In this document: positions 1 to 5,534 of the stretch, piece by piece
How the letters are laid out: each line of letters opens with the position of its first letter
Numbering within the stretch: the first letter of the stretch is position 1
NCBI GenBank assembly: GCA_016935885.1
Contig: JAFGQA010000298.1
Location: 1-16,707, forward strand
Length of the DNA: 16,707 nt
Reading direction: 5' to 3'
Source of the DNA: Phycisphaerae bacterium
GTDB lineage: Bacteria; Planctomycetota; Phycisphaerae; UBA1845; UTPLA1
Program-made: the position numbers and the translations under genes
The notes under the pieces: model-generated
Told to the model about the DNA's origin: nothing
Database searches by the model: none
Seen by the model: the letters and a program-made list of their open reading frames with translations, nothing else

Positions 1-74
1 AGAATCCCTTCTCGGTCCTGAAGCCGGTGCCGAGAAAGGATTCTCGGCAGAGCGTACAGTCGTTCTACTTGTGA
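1..74 (+). pseudogene. Possible 3' end of a coding sequence inside the direct repeat
   Basis: Read rightward, the repeat is open from the window edge to a TGA at 72-74. It encodes a tail ending in SRQSVQSFYL, and codon third positions are mostly G or C. The second repeat copy encodes the same tail with one amino-acid change (Asp to Gly) and one silent change, ending at 15286-15288. This would fit the duplicated 3' end of a transposase or other gene, with only 13 bp between stop codon and repeat boundary. No protein family was recognised. The hairpins in the same bases could equally mean the open frame is fortuitous. Confidence 0.25.
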
Positions 75-87
75 AACGCCGTACTAG
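1..87. repeat. 87-bp direct repeat, copy A (cut by window edge)
   Basis: These bases match 15215-15301 at 85 of 87 positions, in the same orientation. The differences are at 40 (A here, G there) and 68 (C here, T there). The match stops exactly at 87/15301. It reaches the left edge of the window, so the true repeat may be longer. The repeat contains two hairpins sharing the stem CCGAGAA/TTCTCGG; here the first is truncated and the second spans about 28-49. The last bases, ending GTACTAG, supply the stop codon of the leftward hydrolase gene. This is probably the end of a mobile or duplicated element lying mostly outside the window. Confidence 0.85.
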
Positions 88-872
88 CCGCCGGACGTGT
101 GATGGGTTAGGACATCGAAGAACAGCCTCGCCACAATCTCATTCCCTTGAGCGCTGAGATGGTTGCAATTGAAGTAGTTCTCCGGATCCGCTCGTAGCAC
201 GGCGTCCTCGGAAGCCACATCTACGAGGATTGCCCCTTGATTGGCCGCAGCTAGCCTAAGCCGCTCGTTCAGTTTCGTCACGTAAACGTTGGCGTTGACA
301 GCCTGGGCTGGCAGGAGAATGTCCAACAGTAGCGGGTCGCAATTCAGGCTGCCCTCCGGCAGGAAGTAGTACGTCGCGACGAAGACCTCCAGGCCGGCCT
401 CCGTTCCGATGCGAATCGCCTCTTCGATGTTCGCCTGGATCTTGTCCAACTTCTCGGTCAGTTGCGCTGAATAGGGATACACCGAACTGTCCGGCGAGAA
501 GAACAGCAACGGATCCCGGTCCTTTATGAAGTCGGTCGTGTCGTTGCCGCCCTCCCAAAGGAACAGCACCTCGGCGTTCGGGAAGATCTGCCGGGAGATC
601 AAGGACCGCAACCGCCCAACGCCCTCGTCCGAGGTTTCACCGCCCTTGCCCTCGTTGGAGAAAGCGGCCGGAGCCTCGCCCAGCAAGTCCTGGAGAAACT
701 CGACGTAGTCCCGTTCAGACGGTCCTCTCGTGGCCGAGTCTCCAAACGCCACGTAGCGGACTGCGGGGTCCGGCAGCCTGAAGTCCATGTCGCCCCCACA
801 GCCGCAGAGGCTGGCGTACGAAGCCGCGCCGAGAACGAACACACCCAACAACTTCCGGTTCATCAAGAACAT
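84..872 (-). CDS. SGNH/GDSL-type hydrolase-like lipoprotein
   Basis: The product is a predicted exported esterase or lipase-like hydrolase of 262 residues; the substrate is unknown. The chosen start (872) has AGGAG seven bases upstream, better than the longer reading to 911. A hydrophobic leader is followed by LCGC, so lipidation at Cys25 is plausible. SGNH blocks are visible: FGDS (nucleophile Ser46), NEGKGGETS (residues 73-81), GGND with Asn110, and a C-terminal His238 in NCNHLS. The usual DxxH acid is Asn235 here, so the catalytic triad is altered and activity is uncertain. The length is normal for a single-domain SGNH protein. The stop codon and last base of the final Gly codon lie in the direct repeat, suggesting the C-terminus was reset by an insertion. 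The family call is good; the biochemical role is not known. Confidence 0.8.
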   Translation of the reverse strand: MFLMNRKLLGVFVLGAASYASLCGCGGDMDFRLPDPAVRYVAFGDSATRGPSERDYVEFLQDLLGEAPAAFSNEGKGGETSDEGVGRLRSLISRQIFPNAEVLFLWEGGNDTTDFIKDRDPLLFFSPDSSVYPYSAQLTEKLDKIQANIEEAIRIGTEAGLEVFVATYYFLPEGSLNCDPLLLDILLPAQAVNANVYVTKLNERLRLAAANQGAILVDVASEDAVLRADPENYFNCNHLSAQGNEIVARLFFDVLTHHTSGG

Positions 873-1193
873 CCTATGGCTCCTATCAATCTCGCTGAGG
901 ACGACGGACAAAGCTGATCGCGGCCGGTCCTCCGCTTCTCACCTATCGGAACGATGGGCCGGATACTCGCGAGCAGCTTGTTTTTCTATTCTAGCCTAGT
1001 ACCCGCTGTTCCCGGCATTGTTCAACGATTCTTTCTGAGCCACAACGACGTGTCAAAGGGAATCAGTTCGCTTAACATTGTTGATGGCTCGCTAAATCTC
1101 CTCGCGGTGCCCCTCGCGCATTGCCTTCACCATCTCGACTTCGAGCCGGCCCGCTTCTTGATTCTTCATCATGACCACACCCGTAAAAACACA
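873..1193. other. Intergenic region upstream of the hydrolase gene
   Basis: This AT-richer spacer lies between the hydrolase start and the terminator of the next leftward gene. It should carry the hydrolase promoter. A weak leftward candidate exists, with TTGAAC near 1026 and TACTAG or TAGAAT nearer 990-1000, but the spacing or match is poor, so I do not call it. A short leftward frame (1092-1172) is listed separately. Nothing else is recognisable. Confidence 0.5.
1092..1172 (-). CDS. Doubtful 26-codon leftward ORF
   Basis: Two adjacent ATG codons (1167-1172) open a frame reading MMKNQEAGRLEVEM and ending EGHREEI before a TAG at 1092-1094. The composition is charged and helix-like, and looks more protein-like than the surrounding spacer. 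There is no good ribosome binding site, and the frame starts immediately after a terminator for the upstream leftward gene. It could be a gene remnant or chance. No family was recognised. Confidence 0.15.
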   Translation of the reverse strand: MMKNQEAGRLEVEMVKAMREGHREEI

Positions 1194-1227
1194 CAAAGCG
1201 GCTCTTCACGGGTCAAGAGCCGCTTTG
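1194..1227 (-). terminator. Rho-independent terminator of the beta-helix/TT3 gene
   Basis: A perfect 13-bp stem, CAAAGCGGCTCTT paired with AAGAGCCGCTTTG, encloses an 8-base loop. On the minus strand it is followed by TGTGTTTTT (about 1185-1193), a usable U tract. It begins 29 bases after the stop codon of the gene at 1256-4414. This is the clearest terminator in the window. Confidence 0.9.
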
Positions 1228-1255
1228 CGTGGCACTCCACATCTGTCCGTCTTCA

Positions 1256-4200
1256 TCAGGTTCGGCGTCGGTAGTAGTGGTGCCGTCGGCGTTTCAGGTG
1301 GCCCAAGCCCATCCACGCGAGCGGCAACATCGCGGAAACGGTCGCGCCGCCGAATCCAAAGCCGCACAATCCGAACGGAACCGGCGTCGGAGCTGGCGTC
1401 CCGGGATCGCCGATCCCGTCCGCATCGTCATCGGCTTGGTCGGTGCCGTGTATCACGGGGTAGTCGTCCGGGCAATCGGCTACATCGTCACCGCCGGAGT
1501 GCGGGTTGGCTTCGCTGCAACCACAGTCGCCGGGCTCAGTCTTGTTCGGATCGTTCGGACAGCCATCGTTACAATCCGGCAGGCCGTCGCCGTCTGAGTC
1601 GACGTCGCTCACACCGCAGCCACAGTCGCCCGATTCGGTCTTATCAGGATCATTCGGACAGCCCTCGTTACAGTCGGGTGTACCATCTCCGTCAGTGTCA
1701 TCGTCCGGTACACCGCAACCGCAGTCGCCGGGGAATGTCTTGTTCGGGTCGTTCGGGCAGTCATCATTGCAGTCAGGTGTCCCGTCGCCGTCTGAATCTG
1801 CATCGGACACACCGCAGCCGCACGTGCCGGCTTCGGTCTTGCTCGGATCGTTCGGACAGTCGTCGCACGGGTCGATTCTGCCGTCGCCATCCGAGTCTGT
1901 TTGGCACTCGTCCGGGAGGTCGTTGCCGTCACAATCCTCCGAGGTGCCGTCGGCGATATCCTGATCGTCCGGCACGCCGTTGTCGTTGCAGTCCGTGTTG
2001 GGCATCACGAGGACGGTGATGGTCACGTTGTTGGCGTTGTACGTCACGTCGTACTCGCCTGGGCCAGTGACCGTGGCGAACTGGCCGGTGACGGTGTTCG
2101 CCGTCAGGATCGTGAACCGATCGCCGACCTGCGGCAAGTAGCCGTCAATTGGCTCGACGTGCAATTCGCCGTCGAGGGTCGCCGTACCTGTGACGTGCAG
2201 CCGGTCATACTCGGTGTCCTGCGTCGTGCCGGCCAGCTCTATGAACAGGGTCCCGGTGGCGCCCTGGACGTAGTCCGAGGCGCTCGCGGACAGCCAGTCG
2301 TCGATCTCGAGCTTGCCGACGGTGTTGCCCGGGGAGACCGTGCCGCTGGCGTTGTCAACGTCCCCGCTGACGACGCCATCGCCTGTAAGGCTGCCACCCT
2401 GGAGATCGAGCGGAGCGCCGTACGCTGTGACGCGACCGTTGGCGATGATCTTCCCAGCAACCTGCGTGAAGTGCTCAGCCTTGATCGATAGCCAGCAGTC
2501 TGGATCGGCGATCATTACGCCGTCATTCGTGATGTCCGTCTCATTCGGATTGACGGCCATTGGGTGGCCGGGGTAGTCGGCCCAGACGGTTCCGTGGTTG
2601 ATCATCGCTACCTCAATCTTGCCCGTACCGCGTATGGTGTGCCCGGCCTCGTTGGTCAGCATCTTTCCGGTGTCGCTGTAGATCCTGGACCGGCAGTACA
2701 CCTCTCCGGTTCCGGACAGTGAGAGGTCGGCGTCCAGCCTCATCTCGCCGGGCCCGTACATCGGCGAGTTCGGCCACAACTCAATCGTGCCGTTGTTGAC
2801 CAGCGAGTCGCCCGAGATCACCAGCAGGGAATCGTTGTTCAGAACATTCAGGTAGGCCTCGTTGGTGACGTTCGCCAGATAGGTCGTTCCACAGAGGCTG
2901 TTCGCTCGCTTTGCAGTCTCGATGGTGCTGCCGTCGGTGCTGGCGAGCGTTCCGCCCACGATCGTCGCGCAGCGCAGGCGGACGGTCCCGCCGTCGGCGA
3001 CGATTCGCCCGTTCGGGCTCTGATTCACCGTCGTGCTGATGTCCAGGAAGCCATTGTTGGTGGCCTTCATCACGGCGTTGTTCACCACCTCGGCGTCCAT
3101 CAGGGAGAGGGGCTTGAACTGCTCATCGCGATCGGCATTGACCGTGCCGTTATTTACCAGCCGGACGCGAATTGAGCCGTTTCCGTAGCGAATCGTGTGG
3201 TTGGCCCCGTTCGTGAGCGTGTGGCCGCTCTCGGTATAGACGTCCCAGCCGAGGAGCAACTCGCCGGTACCGTCGAGGGTCACGTCACTGTCCACCCTCA
3301 TCTTGCCGGGCATCGTCGGGTCGCAACACAGCTCGATCGTGCCGTTGTTGTTGAGCGTCGTGCCGGAGACCGCCAACGCGGATCTATCGGTTGGGACGCG
3401 CAGATAGCCTTCGTTGGTGATGTCCGAGACGTGGTTGAGCGTCTGGTCGAGCGTCGTGATGATGCTGCTGTCGGTGCTGTCAAGCGTTCCCCCCACGATC
3501 GTTGTGCCGCGCAGCCGGACCGTCCCGCCGTCGGCGAAGATCAGACCGTTCGGGCCCTGGTTGACGATGCTGTAGATGTCAAGGCTGCAGCCGTTCGTGG
3601 CCTTCATCGTGCCGTTGTTGGCGCCTTCGCCGCCCTTGATCGCAAGAACCGTGTTCGCGTCGTCGCGGTCGGCGTTAACCAGGCCGTTGTTGACCAACGC
3701 GACGAGGATCTCGCCGCTGCCGTGGTGAATGGTGTGCCCGGCGGCGTTGGTCAGTGTTATATCCGAGTCGCTGAAGATGTCCGCCCCGCAAAGCAAGTCG
3801 CCTGTCCCCGAGAGCGTGAGATCGTTGTCCAGACGGAGCCGTCCGTGCCCCATACCGGTGTTGTGCCTCAGCTTGATGGTGCCGTGATTCACAATGGAAC
3901 CACCTGCAATGGCAAGCGTGCCACCATGCTGGGCCTCCACATATCCCGTCGCGGTGTTGGTGAAGTTGCCGTTGACCGTGACGAGGCTGTTCCAGATGCT
4001 GCCGCCGCTCGGGTACAGGACGCCCGAATTGACCAGATCGCCGTTGACCGTCAGCGTTCGGTCCTCCCTCACTTCCAGTGTGCTGCCGATGGTGAGGTTC
4101 TGGATCGTGGCATCGCCCTGTCGCAACTCGACGAAACCGGATCCGATGGTGACGTTGTCACCCGGGCCTGGAAAGGCCGGCGAGTCACAACCCATGTGGC

Positions 4201-4414
4201 CCCAGTTGTTCCAGGTTTCCCACTTGTCGGGATTCCATGAACACTGTATCGCCGGATCGCCCAAACAGGTGGCGTACCAGTCGTCGTTTATTCCGCAGCC
4301 GCCCGTCCAAACAAATCCCTCCGCCGCGGCATGTGAAGCCGGCAGCCCCAGAAGGAGAAGTGCGACGCCGACGTTCAAGCAGGTCCACGCACGGGTCTTG
4401 TTTGACGTTTCCAT
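1256..4414 (-). CDS. Exported beta-helix protein with TT3 repeats and C-terminal anchor
   Basis: This 1052-residue surface or secreted protein starts at ATG 4414, with GGGAGGG seven bases upstream. A signal peptide occupies about residues 1-31, ending near SHAAAEG. The Trp-rich opening (35-75) leads into GPGDNVTIGSG, the usual beginning of autotransporter-like beta-helix passengers. Three long repeats follow, starting with GTIKL/GTIEL at about 178, 358 and 542; the first two are 180-184 residues apart and share TNxAxHTI, VNNGxVNADRD and ADGGTVRLR. Residues about 690-800 resemble the PATR-type passenger segment (SPGNTVGKL, DRLHVTGTATLDG). Then come DCNDNGVPDD motifs and Asp-rich thrombospondin type 3 repeats (about 805-1000), which bind calcium in known proteins. 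The end has a Pro-rich linker, Cys-Gly motif, hydrophobic segment and Arg-rich tail, resembling PEP/MYXO-CTERM-like sorting signals. It is probably monocistronic. The ligand or function is unknown. Confidence 0.85.
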   Translation of the reverse strand: METSNKTRAWTCLNVGVALLLLGLPASHAAAEGFVWTGGCGINDDWYATCLGDPAIQCSWNPDKWETWNNWGHMGCDSPAFPGPGDNVTIGSGFVELRQGDATIQNLTIGSTLEVREDRTLTVNGDLVNSGVLYPSGGSIWNSLVTVNGNFTNTATGYVEAQHGGTLAIAGGSIVNHGTIKLRHNTGMGHGRLRLDNDLTLSGTGDLLCGADIFSDSDITLTNAAGHTIHHGSGEILVALVNNGLVNADRDDANTVLAIKGGEGANNGTMKATNGCSLDIYSIVNQGPNGLIFADGGTVRLRGTTIVGGTLDSTDSSIITTLDQTLNHVSDITNEGYLRVPTDRSALAVSGTTLNNNGTIELCCDPTMPGKMRVDSDVTLDGTGELLLGWDVYTESGHTLTNGANHTIRYGNGSIRVRLVNNGTVNADRDEQFKPLSLMDAEVVNNAVMKATNNGFLDISTTVNQSPNGRIVADGGTVRLRCATIVGGTLASTDGSTIETAKRANSLCGTTYLANVTNEAYLNVLNNDSLLVISGDSLVNNGTIELWPNSPMYGPGEMRLDADLSLSGTGEVYCRSRIYSDTGKMLTNEAGHTIRGTGKIEVAMINHGTVWADYPGHPMAVNPNETDITNDGVMIADPDCWLSIKAEHFTQVAGKIIANGRVTAYGAPLDLQGGSLTGDGVVSGDVDNASGTVSPGNTVGKLEIDDWLSASASDYVQGATGTLFIELAGTTQDTEYDRLHVTGTATLDGELHVEPIDGYLPQVGDRFTILTANTVTGQFATVTGPGEYDVTYNANNVTITVLVMPNTDCNDNGVPDDQDIADGTSEDCDGNDLPDECQTDSDGDGRIDPCDDCPNDPSKTEAGTCGCGVSDADSDGDGTPDCNDDCPNDPNKTFPGDCGCGVPDDDTDGDGTPDCNEGCPNDPDKTESGDCGCGVSDVDSDGDGLPDCNDGCPNDPNKTEPGDCGCSEANPHSGGDDVADCPDDYPVIHGTDQADDDADGIGDPGTPAPTPVPFGLCGFGFGGATVSAMLPLAWMGLGHLKRRRHHYYRRRT
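1507..1880 (-). repeat. 99-bp tandem coding repeats (TT3 units)
   Basis: Inside the beta-helix/TT3 gene, four copies of a CPNDPxKT-xxG-CGC unit are spaced 33 residues, i.e. 99 bp, apart. At DNA level, recurring TCGGACAG-like blocks occur near 1550, 1649, 1748 and 1847. Each unit carries a DxDxDGDGxPDC calcium-binding motif and two to four cysteines. The units are similar enough at DNA level to allow recombination that changes copy number. Confidence 0.75.
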
Positions 4415-4641
4415 GATTCAGCCCTCCCATCAGTGAGACATCGATCAGCCCCGCGGACGCATCGGGGCCGTGGCAGTGGAAATTGCCCGCAAGGGGCCAT
4501 CTCCATCACCCTCAAGAAAGCGTGGTTCGAAGACGTCTGCTCCGCGGAAATCGCACTTTTTCTGTTCTGGGCGATTCGCAAACCGCCTGGGGCATTCCAG
4601 TGAGCACCTGCCCGTGACACTTCCGGCGGCATTCGATTGTG

Positions 4642-4729
4642 GGTGCCACGGGCGGCTTGTCCGCCCGTGCGGCCTCTCTGGTGGGCACATGGGGCATACG
4701 CACTGGCAGGCAAGCTGCCAGTGGAACCC
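4642..4729. repeat. Inverted pair of REP-like palindromes
   Basis: The first hairpin (4647-4669) has stem CACGGGCGG/CCGCCCGTG with loop CTTGT. The second (4701-4723) has stem CACTGGCAG/CTGCCAGTG with loop GCAAG. Read on the minus strand, the second resembles the first, including the flanking GGGT, so the two copies face each other. A third copy lies at 10621-10648. Stem differences between copies are compensated on the opposite arm, which argues that the folded form matters. The layout resembles REP/BIME elements of other bacteria. Confidence 0.7.
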
Positions 4730-4791
4730 GCCCGCGATTCATGCACACCGGTGGAAGCATTCCACCAGGCGGCAGCATGATATACCGGACG

Positions 4792-4820
4792 TTGGTTTCC
4801 CCACGCAGAGGGATTAGACT
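4792..4820 (+). promoter_or_regulatory. Candidate sigma-70-like promoter of the sigma/kinase operon
   Basis: TTGGTT (4792-4797) and TAGACT (4815-4820) are separated by exactly 17 bp, upstream of the sigma gene start at 4897. The match is 3-4 of 6 bases in each box, so this is only a candidate. It leaves a leader of roughly 70 bases. ECF sigma genes are often autoregulated, but I cannot identify an autoregulatory ECF promoter by eye. Confidence 0.3.
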
Positions 4821-4896
4821 GGGATTCGCAGACAGCCGGCGTGATTTCGCGAAGCAACTGCGCCGAAACGACGCTCCGGTAAACAGGAGGCCTGCA

Positions 4897-5514
4897 ATGG
4901 ACAAGGCCGAATCGGGCGACATGCAGAGCCTGATCGAGCGGGCCCGGCAGGGTGACGAGGCCGCACTCGGCGAACTCCTGACGGTCCACACCGAGCGTCT
5001 GCTGGCGTCGATCCGCGCCGAACTCGGCAATCGACTCCGGCAGCGATTGGAGTCTCAGGACGTTATGCAGCAGGTCTATCTTGATGCGCTGAGGAACATC
5101 GACCAGTTCGAGGATCACGGCAGCGACAGCTTCTTTCGCTGGCTGCGGCGGATTGCGGTTAATCGCATCTGTGACGTGGACCGCAAGGCGTTCAAGGCGG
5201 CCAAGCGCTGCGGAGAGCTGCGAGCGGGCGACGTCGGTAAGACCGACGCGTCCGTTCTTGATTTGCTGGACCACCTGCCTGGCTCGGTATCCGGCCCGGT
5301 CACGAAGGCGGACCGGTCCGATCGGCTCCAAATGTTGCAGGCCGCGCTCGATCAACTCAGCGAGGATCACCGCGAGGTGCTTCGGCTGCGGTATCTCCGT
5401 CAGCTCAGCTTCGAGGAGACCGCCGCGGAGATGGACCGGTCCGGGCGGGCCATCCGCAGCCTGTGCGTCCGCGCCGTGCTTCGATTGCGGGAGCTGTTGT
5501 CCGGCATCGTCTGA
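4897..5514 (+). CDS. ECF-type RNA polymerase sigma factor
   Basis: This 205-residue sigma-70-family factor recruits RNA polymerase to a specific promoter set. ATG 4897 is chosen because AGGAGG ends six bases upstream; the open frame extends back to 4639 but through REP-like DNA. Region sigma-2 covers about residues 10-95 (SLIERARQGDEAALGELL, then DVMQQVYLDALRNIDQFE and FFRWLRRIAVNRI). Region sigma-4 covers about 143-200, with LxxLSEDHREVLRLRYL and a helix-turn-helix in SFEETAAEMDRSGRAIRSL. There is no sigma-3 domain, as expected for ECF factors. The style is that of the planctomycete ECF groups linked to Ser/Thr kinases, and the next gene, 20 bp downstream, is such a kinase. No anti-sigma gene is adjacent, so control by the kinase is a reasonable inference. 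The regulon is unknown. Confidence 0.93.
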   Translation: MDKAESGDMQSLIERARQGDEAALGELLTVHTERLLASIRAELGNRLRQRLESQDVMQQVYLDALRNIDQFEDHGSDSFFRWLRRIAVNRICDVDRKAFKAAKRCGELRAGDVGKTDASVLDLLDHLPGSVSGPVTKADRSDRLQMLQAALDQLSEDHREVLRLRYLRQLSFEETAAEMDRSGRAIRSLCVRAVLRLRELLSGIV

Positions 5515-5534
5515 TATACTGCGACGGCAGGAAG

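Larger units (their letters stand above)
4415..4896. other. Divergent intergenic region between TT3 and sigma genes
   Basis: Both flanking genes point outward, so this 482-bp stretch should hold two promoters. On the left, the binding site GGGAGGG of the leftward gene is clear but no promoter boxes are convincing. The middle carries an inverted pair of REP-like palindromes. To the right lie a short palindrome (GGTGGAA-GCA-TTCCACC, about 4750-4766), a candidate promoter, and the AGGAGG site (4885-4890) of the sigma gene. No gene was supported here. Confidence 0.6.

Noticed and set aside
1171..2019. 282-codon Arg/Ser/His-rich rightward frame opposite the TT3 repeats
   Set aside because: It is a shadow of the Asp/Cys-rich repeat region; its start overlaps the terminator of the real gene.
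3197..4240. 347-codon rightward open frame opposite the beta-helix gene
   Set aside because: It is an antisense shadow of a GC-rich repetitive gene with signal peptide, domains and terminator on the other strand; it has no ribosome binding site and its product resembles no family.
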